The notes: a model not told the origin generated them from the sequence alone. Counted from the stretch's first letter, positions 30,629-40,664 are shown. The stretch: 46,510 bases of DNA from Pseudomonadota bacterium (GCA_022566265.1 JADFJG010000013.1:1-46510), one strand, 5' to 3'. Numbers and translations: made by a program.

Positions 30629-30844
30629 TCAGTGGACGCTTACCGGCTCCAACTCATGCTGGCGAACGGTGGCAAACGCGACCTCGCGGTCGGCCATGAC
30701 GGCAATGGCCGTGCCGTCCGCGGCGTGGATCGAATAGGCGTTCTCGCCGTCGACGACCACCCGCTTGATATAAGCGAGATCCTGGAGACCGAGAACAGCC
30801 AGGTCCTGATCGGACATGATCCGTAATTGTTCAGGCGCTTGCAT
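30629..30844 (-). CDS. DUF1150 family protein
   Basis: Small protein of 71 residues, DUF1150 family, found almost only in alphaproteobacteria next to hsp20. Its core 'DLAVLGLQDLAYIKRVVVDG' and 'YSIHAADGTAIAVMADREVA' is readable; no catalytic residues are evident and the function is unknown. ATG 30844 is preceded by AGGA at 8 bases; the track begins one codon earlier with GTG. The association with the small heat-shock gene suggests a role in the heat or envelope stress response (inference). Confidence 0.85.
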   Translation of the reverse strand: MQAPEQLRIMSDQDLAVLGLQDLAYIKRVVVDGENAYSIHAADGTAIAVMADREVAFATVRQHELEPVSVH

Positions 30845-30960
30845 CACTAAGGTCCTTTCACCCCCCTAGAGTACCTTTATTTCCTTAAAGTTTATTAAAC
30901 CGCCGGGGACGCTATAACCCGCCGAAAACGGGAAATTCAGCCGTCTCGAGGGTCGTGGAG

Positions 30961-30976
30961 CGGTATAGAGATACCG
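30961..30976. other. Short perfect hairpin after hsp20
   Basis: CGGTAT-AGAG-ATACCG lies 1 bp beyond the hsp20 stop. It has no T-run, so it may be an mRNA 3' structure or processing site between hsp20 and DUF1150 rather than a terminator. Confidence 0.4.
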
Positions 30977-30977
30977 T

Positions 30978-31454
30978 TCAGGTCCGTTTGCGGTGGGGCT
31001 CCACGCTGATCTCCTGGCCGCCATCTTCGGCCTCGGATCGGGCGCCGGCGCCCTGGATTTCGATGGTGCGGGAGTGGGCCTCGATTTCGGGCCTCACCAG
31101 ATCGATATGCAAGAGACCGTTGTCGAGCGTGGCGCCTTGGACCTCTATCCCCTGGGCGAGGACGAAGCGCCGTTGGAACTGGCGCGCGGCGATGCCCCTG
31201 TGGATGTAGACCCGGTCGGCGTCGTCGACCTGCTTGCCGGCGATGGCCAGCTCATCGTCCTCCACCGATACCGATAGCTCATCCTTGGAAAACCCCGCCA
31301 CCGCCAGGGTGATACGCAAGGCATTGGCGCCGGTCTGCTCTACATTATAGGGCGGGTAGCCGTCGGACGAGGCCTTGGAGACGCGATCGAGGACGCGCTC
31401 GAAATGATCGAAACCGAGCAGCAGCGGACTGTTGAAAAGGGTCAGGCGAGGCAT
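30978..31454 (-). CDS. Small heat-shock protein Hsp20
   Basis: ATP-independent chaperone of the alpha-crystallin/Hsp20 family that binds unfolding proteins. It has 158 residues: N-terminal 'LLLGFDHFERVLDRV', the alpha-crystallin domain (about 35-130) with 'YNVEQTGANALRITLAVAGF' and 'GIAARQFQRRFVLAQGI', and a terminal 'A-x-L-x-x-G-L-L' motif ('ATLDNGLLHIDL'). ATG 31454 is preceded by GGAGG, part of a hairpin resembling a ROSE thermometer. A sigma-32-like promoter lies about 100 bp upstream. DUF1150 follows. Confidence 0.95.
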   Translation of the reverse strand: MPRLTLFNSPLLLGFDHFERVLDRVSKASSDGYPPYNVEQTGANALRITLAVAGFSKDELSVSVEDDELAIAGKQVDDADRVYIHRGIAARQFQRRFVLAQGIEVQGATLDNGLLHIDLVRPEIEAHSRTIEIQGAGARSEAEDGGQEISVEPHRKRT

Positions 31455-31553
31455 GGCGCAACCTCCTCATCTTGAGCGAGACGCATGGGCGGGCCCGTCA
31501 CCGGCGCCCTATGGACAGTCGACCGTGGCGGCCCTTTGCGGCGCCGCCTCCTC
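31455..31553 (-). promoter_or_regulatory. Candidate ROSE-type RNA thermometer in hsp20 leader
   Basis: Just before the start codon the minus strand reads CTC-G-CTC, loop AAGAT, then GAG-GAG. This forms a 6-bp stem with a single bulged G that buries the Shine-Dalgarno sequence (GAGGAGG). The segment TCGCT matches the conserved U-Y-G-C-U of ROSE elements. A second hairpin (GGGCG...CGCCC, about 31485-31510) lies upstream. The total leader from the predicted start is about 100 nt, a normal ROSE length. ROSE elements are known from alphaproteobacterial small heat-shock genes; the fold here is hand-derived. Confidence 0.6.
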
Positions 31554-31559
31554 CTTCAT

Positions 31560-31588
31560 ATTTGGGGGTCCCGGCGGGCGGAATCAAG
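31560..31588 (-). promoter_or_regulatory. Candidate sigma-32 (RpoH) promoter of hsp20
   Basis: On the minus strand CTTGATT (31582-31588), a 13-bp spacer and CCCCCAAAT (31560-31568) resemble the heat-shock consensus CTTGAAA - 13-17 - CCCCATnT. Transcription would start near 31553, giving a leader of about 100 nt. Confidence 0.5.
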
Positions 31589-31703
31589 CGCCGGCGCAAG
31601 GCCCCGGCCCCCTGGCACGCAAACGCCGGTCAGCCGAAGGGCGCGAGTATGTACAGCGCGCGCCGGCGGCTCATTGCGGCGCCCGGGTCTTGGCCGGCAC
31701 GGT

Positions 31704-31735
31704 AAAAGGGCCTGGCCGGTCCCGGCCAGGCCCTT
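31704..31735 (-). terminator. Rho-independent terminator of tRNA-Ala(GGC)
   Basis: On the minus strand AAGGGCCTGGCCGG pairs with CCGGCCAGGCCCTT around a 2-base loop and is followed by TTTT. It begins 8 bases after the tRNA 3' end. Confidence 0.85.
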
Positions 31736-31743
31736 GAATGAAA

Positions 31744-31819
<76 letters not shown>

Positions 31820-31979
31820 AAAAACTCGCCTACGTACTCGCCCTTCGGGACCGCCATCGGCCACCGCCGGTGGCGGCGAGCCGCAAGCCCCTGAAAATTA
31901 AGAGTTGGCTCGATCCCGGGCAAGCAAAATCTTGGGCCCTGAAAGTACCCCCGCCAGTTCAGGGATGACCCCGCGCGCC

Positions 31980-32387
31980 TTAAGCGTTCTCCTTGCCAGC
32001 GACATTGTCGATGACCCCGGCCACATCGTCGTCGTCCTCGCCAAGCTCCGAGGGGTCCTCGATCAATGGCTCGTCCTTGCCGGTCTCGGCGTCCTCGACG
32101 TCCCCGATCGCCTCGAGTTCCTTGTCATTGAACTCCTTGTTCTCGACTTCGGTCGAGGCCCCCAACTCCCTTTTCGGTTCGGCGGCGGCGGCGGCGGCGA
32201 TCACCACGGCTTCCTCCACCTGCTTAGCCGCCTCCACGGGGACACGGGTACGCTTGGGCTTGACGTTGATTTTGCCGCCATAGGGCGTATCGCATTTGGG
32301 ACAGGCGACCGAGGGACGCCTGAGATCATAAAAGCGTACGCCGCAACTCGGGCAGGTGAGCTTGGTTCCCCAGGTTAGCTTAGCCAC
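31980..32387 (-). CDS. TIGR02300 / FYDLN-acid zinc-ribbon protein
   Basis: 135-residue protein of the TIGR02300 family, restricted mostly to alphaproteobacteria. A zinc ribbon with two cysteine pairs ('CPSCGVRFYDL' and 'CPKCDTPYGG') occupies the first 40 residues. The rest is a low-complexity acidic tail ('SELGEDDDDVAGV'). The start is GTG 32387, with GGAGG 6 bases upstream. The function is unknown; a nucleic-acid or RNA-polymerase contact would fit the zinc ribbon but is inference. It diverges from aroA. Confidence 0.88.
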   Translation of the reverse strand: MAKLTWGTKLTCPSCGVRFYDLRRPSVACPKCDTPYGGKINVKPKRTRVPVEAAKQVEEAVVIAAAAAAEPKRELGASTEVENKEFNDKELEAIGDVEDAETGKDEPLIEDPSELGEDDDDVAGVIDNVAGKENA

Positions 32388-32720
32388 CCCAATCCTCCGA
32401 TTGACGTAACCCTACAAGGTATGTACGGGCCTTGTTGACACCGCCTTATGAACCTTTCGTTAGTTGCCAATTGCCACGATCCGGCGTGTCTGTCAAAAAC
32501 AAATTTGCCTCGGCGGAAATTTCCTGAAAACGTTGCCGCCGGCCCAAGGGCGCGCCCGGACCCTCGGCCGCGAGATCACCGCCGCCAAGGGGCGCCGGCA
32601 CGAGACACCGGAGCTGGCCCGGACTTCTCACCGTGGACAGGATATGATAGACGGGACCACGGCGGTCCGGGGCTCCCGACGCCGTCTTGGGCCCGACCGA
32701 CGAGAATTGCTGGAGCCAGC
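32388..32720. other. Divergent region between TIGR02300 gene and aroA
   Basis: 333 bp, no convincing gene. TTGACA at about 32434 (plus strand) is a good -35 but has no clear -10 at 16-18 bp. The ORF-track extension of aroA into this region (from 32448) has no EPSP-synthase similarity. Confidence 0.4.
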
Positions 32721-34061
32721 ATGGCAACGCCGTTGATGTCCATCCGCTCGGGCGTGCTCGAGGGTGATGTCCGCGTCCCGGGCGATAAGTCCATCTCCCA
32801 TCGCGCCCTGATACTCGGCGCCGTCGCCGTCGGCGAGACCGCGATCGACGGCCTGCTCGAAAGCGACGACGTGATGTGCACGGCGGCGGCGCTTGGCGCG
32901 CTTGGCGCCAGGATCGAGCGTGGCGATGACGGCGTCTACAGGGTACAAGGCGTCGGCGTCGGCGGCCTGGCGGCGCCCGGGACCGTGCTCGATATGGGCA
33001 ATTCCGGGACCGGCGCCCGGCTGCTGATCGGGCTCGTGGCGAGCCACCCCTTCACCTGCCATTTCACCGGCGATGCCTCGCTCAGGTCGCGGCCCATGGC
33101 CCGCGTCGCCACGCCGCTCAGGCGAATGGGCGCCAGGTTCGTCGCCTCGCCCGAGATGCGGCTGCCCCTTGCCGTTATCGGAACGGAAATGCCGGTGCCC
33201 ATTACCTACCGCCTGCCGGTGGCCTCGGCCCAGGTCAAATCGGCGATCCTGTTGGCCGGGCTCAACACTCCCGGCGTGACCACGGTGATCGAGCCGGCGC
33301 CGACGCGCGATCACAGTGAGATCATGCTCGGCCATTTCGGCGCCGAGGTAGGGGTCACGGAGACCGGCGAGGGCGGGCGCGTGATCACCCTTGCCGGGCA
33401 ACCCGAAATCTCCGGCCGCGAGATCAGCGTGCCGGGCGATCCCAGCTCCGCCGCCTTCCCCGCCGTCGCCGCCCTCCTGGTGCCGGGCTCCGATGTCGTG
33501 CTGCGCGGCATCGGCATCAACCCCCTGCGCGCCGGGATTTATGAGACGCTTCGGGAGATGGGCGCGGACATCGAATACCGGAACCGGCGCCTTATCGGCG
33601 GCGAACCCATCGCCGATATCGCCGTTAGCGCCGGTGCGCTTCGCGGCGTCGACGTGCCGCCCGACCGCGCCCCGGCGATGATCGACGAGTATCCCGTCCT
33701 GGCGATCGCCGCCGCCTGCGCCGAGGGCACCACCCGGCTCAACGGTCTTGGCGAACTCCGGGTCAAGGAGAGCGACAGGCTCAGCGCCATCGCCGAAGGG
33801 CTGGCGGCCTCGGGCGTCGAGGTCGAGGAAGGCGAGGACAGCCTGATCATCCAAGGCGCCGGCGGGCCGCCTCCAGGCGGCGGGCGGATCGAGAGCCAAC
33901 TGGATCACCGCATCGCCATGGCCTTCCTTATTCTCGGCATGGTGGCGGACAAACCGGTCCATATCGACGACGCCTCGGTGATCGACAGCTCCTTTCCGGG
34001 GTTCGCCGAGTTGATGAACGGGCTCGGCGCCGAAATCCGCGAGGAACCCGAGGCCGCATGA
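32721..34061 (+). CDS. aroA: 3-phosphoshikimate 1-carboxyvinyltransferase (EPSP synthase), class II type
   Basis: Sixth step of the shikimate pathway: joins phosphoenolpyruvate to shikimate-3-phosphate. 446 residues in the two-domain inside-out barrel. 'VPGDKSISHRALILG' binds substrate. 'SAQVKSAILLAGLNTPG' and 'APTRDHSEIML' match the R-D-H-x-E, S-A-Q-x-K and G-D-K-S motifs of class II enzymes. At the loop where the CP4 enzyme has Ala, this protein has Gly ('GNSGTG'). ATG 32721 has GGAG 6 bases upstream. It is first in the aroA-cmk-rpsA run. Confidence 0.96.
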   Translation: MATPLMSIRSGVLEGDVRVPGDKSISHRALILGAVAVGETAIDGLLESDDVMCTAAALGALGARIERGDDGVYRVQGVGVGGLAAPGTVLDMGNSGTGARLLIGLVASHPFTCHFTGDASLRSRPMARVATPLRRMGARFVASPEMRLPLAVIGTEMPVPITYRLPVASAQVKSAILLAGLNTPGVTTVIEPAPTRDHSEIMLGHFGAEVGVTETGEGGRVITLAGQPEISGREISVPGDPSSAAFPAVAALLVPGSDVVLRGIGINPLRAGIYETLREMGADIEYRNRRLIGGEPIADIAVSAGALRGVDVPPDRAPAMIDEYPVLAIAAACAEGTTRLNGLGELRVKESDRLSAIAEGLAASGVEVEEGEDSLIIQGAGGPPPGGGRIESQLDHRIAMAFLILGMVADKPVHIDDASVIDSSFPGFAELMNGLGAEIREEPEAA

Positions 34062-34121
34062 GAAAACCCTGCCGCGCCGCCGCCGCCATCGGCGACCGCC
34101 CCGGGCATCGCCGCCAGCGCC

Positions 34122-34175
34122 ATGATCGTCGGCATTGCCATGATCGTCGCCATTGCCATGATCGTCGCCATTGAC
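34122..34175 (+). repeat. Triplicated 18-bp unit containing the cmk start codon
   Basis: Three near-identical 18-base units 'ATGATCGTCGCCATTGCC' (at 34122, 34140, 34158) each carry an in-frame ATG. Unit 1 has one change (GGC), and unit 3 ends in GAC. They encode MIVGIA-MIVAIA-MIVAID. Confidence 0.85.
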
Positions 34176-34784
34176 GGACCGGCGGCGGCCGGCAAGGGCA
34201 CGCTGGCGCGGAGGCTTGCCGATCATTTCGGCCTGGCCTATCTCGATTCCGGCAAGCTCTACCGCGCCGTGGGCCTCAAGCTGTTGCGCCAGGGACTCGA
34301 TCCCGCCGACGCCGGAGCGGCGGCAAGGATCGCCCGGACGGTCGGCATCGGCGACCTCGATGAGGCGGGGCTCGATGACGAGGCGACGGCCAAGGCCGCC
34401 ACCCTCGTCGCCGCATACGTGGAAGTGCGTGAAGCGCTGCTCCTCGTCCAGCGGGACTTCGCCGCCCATCCGCCGGGAAACCGCCCGGGCGCGGTCATCG
34501 ACGGGCGCGACATCGGTACCGTGGTATGCCCCGACGCGGACCACAAATTGTTCGTCACCGCGAGCCTGGAAATCCGCGCCGCCCGGCGCCTTAATGAGTT
34601 GCTAGAACGTGGCGTGGAGAGTATACATAGCCGCGTTTTGCGGGACATGAAGGCTCGCGATGACCGTGATTCCGGGCGCGAGACGTCTCCGTTGGTGCCG
34701 GCCGGCGATGCCCACTTGCTGGACACCACCGGGCTTGACCCCGACGAGGCCTTTGCCGCCGCCCTTGCGTTGATCGAACGGTGA
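34158..34784 (+). CDS. cmk: Cytidylate kinase
   Basis: Phosphorylates CMP and dCMP using ATP in the cytoplasm. The third ATG (34158) gives the family N-terminus 'MIVAIDGPAAAGKGTLARRL' with the P-loop GPAAAGKGT; the product is then 208 residues. 'YLDSGKLYRAVG' (usual DTGAMYR), 'VIDGRDIGTVVCPDA' and 'RDxRDSGRETSPL' type lid residues follow. ATG 34122 and 34140 are in frame and arise from the tandem repeat, so longer forms of 214 or 220 residues may also be made. It lies between aroA and rpsA as in most proteobacteria. Confidence 0.94.
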   Translation: MIVAIDGPAAAGKGTLARRLADHFGLAYLDSGKLYRAVGLKLLRQGLDPADAGAAARIARTVGIGDLDEAGLDDEATAKAATLVAAYVEVREALLLVQRDFAAHPPGNRPGAVIDGRDIGTVVCPDADHKLFVTASLEIRAARRLNELLERGVESIHSRVLRDMKARDDRDSGRETSPLVPAGDAHLLDTTGLDPDEAFAAALALIER

Positions 34785-34888
34785 TGGTGCGCCGCCCGCT
34801 CCGGCCGGCGGAGCGGCGGGAGCGGGTTGAAGTGATCCGGGCTCATGCTCGGTGGGAGAATTTATGGTTATGAAAGTTAGGAGAGTTT

Positions 34889-36793
<1,905 letters not shown>

Positions 36794-36843
36794 GCGCCTT
36801 GGAGCCGGCGAGTTGACCGGGCGCCGCATCCGATCGGTTAGCC

Positions 36844-37764
36844 ATGTCGCTTGATGCCGATGCGTTGATCGACCGCAGAAGGCTGAAGAGGCGCCTCGCC
36901 CTGTGGCGGACGCTGGCGGTCCTCGCCCTCGTGACCGTGGTCGTCGTCGGCCTTGGCCGCTTCGCCGGCTTGCCGGGCGTCACGGAGGAGCGGCACGTCG
37001 CGCGCTTCACCCTCTCGGGCCTGATCCTGGATGACCGCGAGCGCGGCAAGGCGCTGGCCAAGATCGCGGCGAATTCGAACGTCGCCGCCCTGATCCTGCA
37101 CATCGACAGCCCCGGCGGCACCGTCTTCGGCGGCGAGGCGGTGTATCACAGCCTCCGCGAGATCGCCGAGAAGAAGCCGGTGGTGACGGTGATGGGAACG
37201 CTGGCGACCTCGGGCGGCTACATGGCGGCGCTGGCGACCGATTACATCTTCGCGCGGGAGGGCTCCATCACCGGCTCGATCGGCGTCGTCTTGCAGACCA
37301 CCGATATCACCGGGCTACTTGGCAAGCTCGGCATCACGGCGGAAGCCATCAAGAGCGGAGAATTGAAGGCCGTCCCTTCGCCCTTCGAGCCGCTTACCGA
37401 ACGGGGACGCCAAGTGACCCGGGAAGTGGTCATGGACATGTACGACATGTTCGTCGACCTGGTGGCGGAGCGGCGCAAGCTGCCGCGCGCCGAGGCGCTG
37501 GTGCTTTCCGATGGCCGCATTTACACCGGGCGCCAGGCGGTGGCGAATAAGCTGATCGACCAGATCGGCGGCGAAAAGGAGGCGCGGGAATGGCTGGAAA
37601 CACAACGCGACATCCCGAAATCCCTGCCGCTCCGTGACGTCAAGATCGAGCGGGAAGACGACAAATGGTACGATATCATCCGCCGCCTGGTTGGAAAAAC
37701 ATTGCTTTCTGAAAGACTTACCCTTGACGGACTGGTCTCTGTTTGGCACCCTGACGGTCGGTGA
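36844..37764 (+). CDS. sppA: Signal peptide peptidase SppA (S49)
   Basis: Membrane-anchored serine protease of 306 residues that degrades cleaved signal peptides. One N-terminal transmembrane segment ('[20 protein letters not shown]'). The S49 motif '[15 protein letters not shown]' is followed by the catalytic serine in '[13 protein letters not shown]' and the catalytic lysine in '[17 protein letters not shown]'. This short form has a single protease domain, like B. subtilis SppA. It stands between rpsA and ihfB, a common alphaproteobacterial order. Confidence 0.93.
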   Translation: MSLDADALIDRRRLKRRLALWRTLAVLALVTVVVVGLGRFAGLPGVTEERHVARFTLSGLILDDRERGKALAKIAANSNVAALILHIDSPGGTVFGGEAVYHSLREIAEKKPVVTVMGTLATSGGYMAALATDYIFAREGSITGSIGVVLQTTDITGLLGKLGITAEAIKSGELKAVPSPFEPLTERGRQVTREVVMDMYDMFVDLVAERRKLPRAEALVLSDGRIYTGRQAVANKLIDQIGGEKEAREWLETQRDIPKSLPLRDVKIEREDDKWYDIIRRLVGKTLLSERLTLDGLVSVWHPDGR

Positions 37765-37840
37765 ACCAAGCTTCTCGCGGCCAACGCCCGTTTTGGGCGC
37801 CCCGGCCGTTTACAGGGGTCCAGACGGAGGAGGGCGGAAG

Positions 37841-38119
37841 ATGACGAAGTCGGAACTTATTATGCGTCTCGCCGAGAAGAACCCGCACCTTTACTACCGG
37901 GACGTGGAGCGGATCGTCAGCACGATTTTCGATGAGATCGCGGCGGCGCTGTCGCGCGGCGACAGGGTCGAGTTGCGTGGTTTCGGGGCGCTGTCGGTCA
38001 AGAAGAGGAACGCCCGGATCGGACGTAATCCGCGCACCGGCGAATCGGTGAATGTGGCGGAGAAGCACGTCCCGTTCTTCAAGACCGGCAAGCATCTGCG
38101 TCAGCGGCTGAACAGCTGA
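37841..38119 (+). CDS. ihfB: Integration host factor beta subunit
   Basis: DNA-bending protein of the HU/IHF family; forms IHF with the alpha subunit encoded elsewhere. It has 92 residues. '[17 protein letters not shown]' and the DNA-contact arm '[17 protein letters not shown]' are diagnostic of the beta chain. The track extends 69 codons upstream into the sppA end; ATG 37841 has a strong GGAGGAGGG just upstream. IHF often assists sigma-54 promoters, and rpoN is in this window, but the link is general. Confidence 0.96.
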   Translation: MTKSELIMRLAEKNPHLYYRDVERIVSTIFDEIAAALSRGDRVELRGFGALSVKKRNARIGRNPRTGESVNVAEKHVPFFKTGKHLRQRLNS

Positions 38120-38165
38120 TCGGATAGGGCCGCCGGCGGCGCCGGAATATCGTCGGTGCGATGGC

Positions 38166-38534
38166 GTGAAGCTCCTTTTCTGGATACTCGGCATCCCCTT
38201 GATTGTCGCCATCGTCGCCTTCGCGACGTCCAATCGCGCGCCCGTGACCCTGGATTTGTGGCCGTTTCCTTTCGCCGTCGAGCCACCGGCCTACGCCGTC
38301 ATCTTCGGCGCCAGCTTCGTCGGCTTCCTCGCGGGTGGCGCTTACGCTTGGACTTCGGCGACCAAGAAGCGCCGGCGCGCCCGCGCCGATGGCCGCAGGA
38401 CGAAGTTCCTGGAACGGGAAAACGAGGACTTTCGCAGGCAACTCGCCGCCGCCGAGGTCCACCGTACGGGCACCGGGCCGGGCGCCGCCGAGGCGATGGA
38501 AGCGCGCCGCCTCGCCGCCGGGGATACCGACTGA
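38166..38534 (+). CDS. lapA: LapA-domain (DUF1049) membrane protein
   Basis: Inner-membrane protein of 122 residues with two hydrophobic segments ('LLFWILGIPLIVAIVAFA' and 'AVIFGASFVGFLAGGAYAW') and a charged coiled-coil cytoplasmic tail, the LapA/YciS layout. LapA family proteins act with LapB in LPS assembly control in E. coli; whether that holds here is uncertain. Start is GTG 38166, which gives the family-like 'KLLFWILG'. It lies between ihfB and pyrF, the same neighbourhood as in other proteobacteria. Confidence 0.8.
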   Translation: MKLLFWILGIPLIVAIVAFATSNRAPVTLDLWPFPFAVEPPAYAVIFGASFVGFLAGGAYAWTSATKKRRRARADGRRTKFLERENEDFRRQLAAAEVHRTGTGPGAAEAMEARRLAAGDTD

Positions 38535-38616
38535 GCGCCAAGCGCTCCCCCGAAGGCGGCCTGTTACGCGGCCGGCAACCGATATATAAAGTAAGACCTG
38601 GTTTGGAAACCGCATC

Positions 38617-39348
38617 TTGAACGAACCCCAAGCGCGCGCCGCCATCTTCTGCGCCATCGACACTTCGTCGCTGGATGACGCCGTCGGCCTGGCCCGGCGC
38701 CTGAACGGCGTCATCGGCGGCATCAAGCTCGGAAGCGAGTTCTACACCGCCAACGGCCCCGAGGGTGTCCGCGAGATCACCATTGCCGCCCCCGGTCAGC
38801 GCCTGTTCCTCGATCTCAAGTTCCATGACATCGCCAACACCGTGGCCGGATCGGTGCGCGCCGCTACCGCGCTTTCACCCTACATGTTGAATGTCCACGC
38901 TTCGGGCGGCGCGGTCATGTTGCGCGCCGCCGCCGAGGCGGCGGCGGGGGAGGCGGCGCGGCTGGGGATCGAACGCGCTTTGGTCATCGGCGTCACCGTG
39001 CTGACCAGCCTGGATGGGGATGACCTCGCGGCCGTCGGACAGCGCCTCCCGGTCGCCGATCAAGCGCTGCGCCTGGCCCTGCTGAGCCAGCAGAACGGAC
39101 TTGACGGCGTCGTCTGTTCGGCGCATGAGATCGTCGCGCTCAGGGCCCGGTGCGGCCCTGAATTCACCCTCGTGGTGCCGGGTATTCGCCCGTCCTGGGC
39201 CGAAACGAATGAACAAAAACGCATCATGGCTCCGGCGGAGGCGCTGGCGGCGGGCGCCGATTTCCTGGTCATCGGACGGCCGATCACCGCCGCTCCCGAT
39301 CCGGCCGAGGCGGCCCGGCGCATCGTCGCCGAGATCGCCGGAAGCTGA
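38617..39348 (+). CDS. pyrF: Orotidine-5'-phosphate decarboxylase
   Basis: Last step of UMP synthesis: decarboxylates OMP. It has 243 residues in a TIM barrel. The active-site lysine and aspartates are in 'FLDLKFHDIANTV', and the phosphate site is 'VVPGIRPSWAETNEQKR' together with 'FLVIGRPIT'. The start is TTG 38617 with GGAA upstream; no better start codon lies at the expected N-terminus ('ARAAIFCAID'). trpF follows after 9 bp. Confidence 0.95.
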   Translation: MNEPQARAAIFCAIDTSSLDDAVGLARRLNGVIGGIKLGSEFYTANGPEGVREITIAAPGQRLFLDLKFHDIANTVAGSVRAATALSPYMLNVHASGGAVMLRAAAEAAAGEAARLGIERALVIGVTVLTSLDGDDLAAVGQRLPVADQALRLALLSQQNGLDGVVCSAHEIVALRARCGPEFTLVVPGIRPSWAETNEQKRIMAPAEALAAGADFLVIGRPITAAPDPAEAARRIVAEIAGS

Positions 39349-39357
39349 GGGTCGAAG

Positions 39358-40008
39358 ATGTCACTCGAGGCCAAGATCTGCGGCATTAATTCGCCCGACG
39401 CGCTCGAGGCCGCCGTCGATGGCGGCGCGCGCTACGTCGGCTTCGTCTTCTATGCCCCGTCGCCCCGTTTCATCACCCCCGTACAGGCGGTCATGATCGC
39501 CGCCCCCGCCCCCGCCGACGTGAAGAAGGTGGGGTTGTTCGTCGACGCCGAGGATGGCGCCATTCAGGAGACGCTCGACGCCTGCCCTCTCGATATGTTG
39601 CAGTTCCACGGCGCCGAAAGTCCCGAAAGGGTGATGGAGGCCAAGGAGACCTTCGGGCTTCCCGTCATCAAGGCGATCAAGCTCGCCGGTCCCGACGATC
39701 TGTTTGTCGCCGGAGATTACCTCGGAACCGCCGATATGCTGCTGTTCGACGCCCAGCCGCCCGACGACCTCGAAGGCGCCCTTCCCGGCGGCAACGCGCT
39801 GGCCTTCGATTGGGAACTGCTGTCGGGCGCCCAATGGCCGTGTCCGTGGCTGCTTTCGGGCGGCCTCAATACCGACAACCTCGCCGAGGCGGTCGAGATC
39901 ACCGGCGCCGCGATGGTCGACGTATCGTCCGGTGTCGAGGACGCGCCAGGGCACAAGGACCCGGAGCGGATCACCGCCTTTCTCGAAGCGGTGGCGAAGA
40001 TCGGATAA
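39358..40008 (+). CDS. trpF: Phosphoribosylanthranilate isomerase
   Basis: Tryptophan pathway enzyme (Amadori rearrangement of phosphoribosylanthranilate). It has 216 residues as a TIM barrel. The general base Cys is in 'KICGI', the general acid Asp in 'LLFDAQ', and 'VSSGVEDAPGHKD' binds the phosphate. It follows pyrF. In most Rhodospirillales trpB and trpA come next; here they are not in the window and a small accessory region follows. Confidence 0.96.
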   Translation: MSLEAKICGINSPDALEAAVDGGARYVGFVFYAPSPRFITPVQAVMIAAPAPADVKKVGLFVDAEDGAIQETLDACPLDMLQFHGAESPERVMEAKETFGLPVIKAIKLAGPDDLFVAGDYLGTADMLLFDAQPPDDLEGALPGGNALAFDWELLSGAQWPCPWLLSGGLNTDNLAEAVEITGAAMVDVSSGVEDAPGHKDPERITAFLEAVAKIG

Positions 40009-40343
40009 CGGGAATGGCCCCGAAGATGCCCGGCCAGGCGGCTACCGCCGCCGATAGCCTGGCACGGGGCCGGGAGCGGGTGGCCGGATGATGCGCTAAC
40101 CCGGATATTTCATGAAGGGAACGGAATTTACGGCGAGCAATGTTGGTCCAAGGCGGTGTGCGAAGCCGAAAGTCATAGCACCGCTATGGCTTGAGGTTTG
40201 GCGCGCCGATTTGGATAAACAGGGCCGGCGCAAAACCGTTCAGCGGACGAGGGTACAAAGCGTCGCTTTTCGCAAAACGAATCACGCCCTTGAAGTAAAA
40301 CAGTAAACACGCTCCGAGGGAGCGCCTTCATTAAATATTCGGG
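40009..40343. other. Intergenic region after trpF
   Basis: 335 bp with no convincing gene. An imperfect hairpin of about 20 bp arms (40160-40179 and 40183-40202, around CATAGC-ACC-GCTATG) resembles a decayed palindromic repeat. The 64-codon ORF at 40112 overlaps this structure and has no family features. A terminator-like hairpin for the minus-strand hypothetical gene is at 40310-40324. Confidence 0.45.
40298..40324 (-). terminator. Possible terminator of the small hypothetical gene
   Basis: CGCTCC-GAG-GGAGCG stem (40310-40324); on the minus strand it is followed by TGTTTACTGTTTT. It lies about 20 bp after the stop of the 40344-40664 ORF. Confidence 0.45.
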
Positions 40344-40664
40344 CTAGTCGGGGACGTCGCCGAACAGCGCCTTCAGATACTTGTGCTGGAGATCGGCGAT
40401 GTGGCGCTGGAGATCGGCGAGGTCCTGGCCGATGCGCTCCGCCATCTCCAGATCCTGGTCGATATAAAGGTCTGTCGGTTCGGCCCACCTTTGGGTGAGG
40501 TGGATGAGGGCGCGGTAGGCGGCCCGCTGGTGGGGCCTCTCACCCCGGCCCAAATCCTCGACCTTGCCGAGAATGAATTCTACACTGTCCTGGGCAGCAA
40601 GCATGTTCGATATCCAGTGATTCGCGGTTGGGCCGTAGGCACGGCTATTTAAGTCCAGCCCCAA
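40344..40664 (-). CDS. Small hypothetical protein
   Basis: I do not recognise this protein. It has 106 residues from a TTG start at 40664, or 86 from ATG 40604 ('MLAAQDSVEFILG'). It is rich in charged helical residues with a probable coiled coil near the C-terminus ('DLADLQRHIADLQHKYLKAL'). It has no membrane segment or catalytic motif. Its base and codon use look coding and a terminator-like hairpin follows, which favours a real gene. Confidence 0.5.
   Translation of the reverse strand: MGLDLNSRAYGPTANHWISNMLAAQDSVEFILGKVEDLGRGERPHQRAAYRALIHLTQRWAEPTDLYIDQDLEMAERIGQDLADLQRHIADLQHKYLKALFGDVPD

Noticed and set aside
32628-34544. 638-residue minus-strand ORF across aroA and cmk
   Set aside because: Crosses two well-supported plus-strand genes and shows no motif.
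40112-40306. 64-residue plus-strand ORF after trpF
   Set aside because: Overlaps a palindromic repeat and a minus-strand terminator, has no family features, and its composition looks non-coding.
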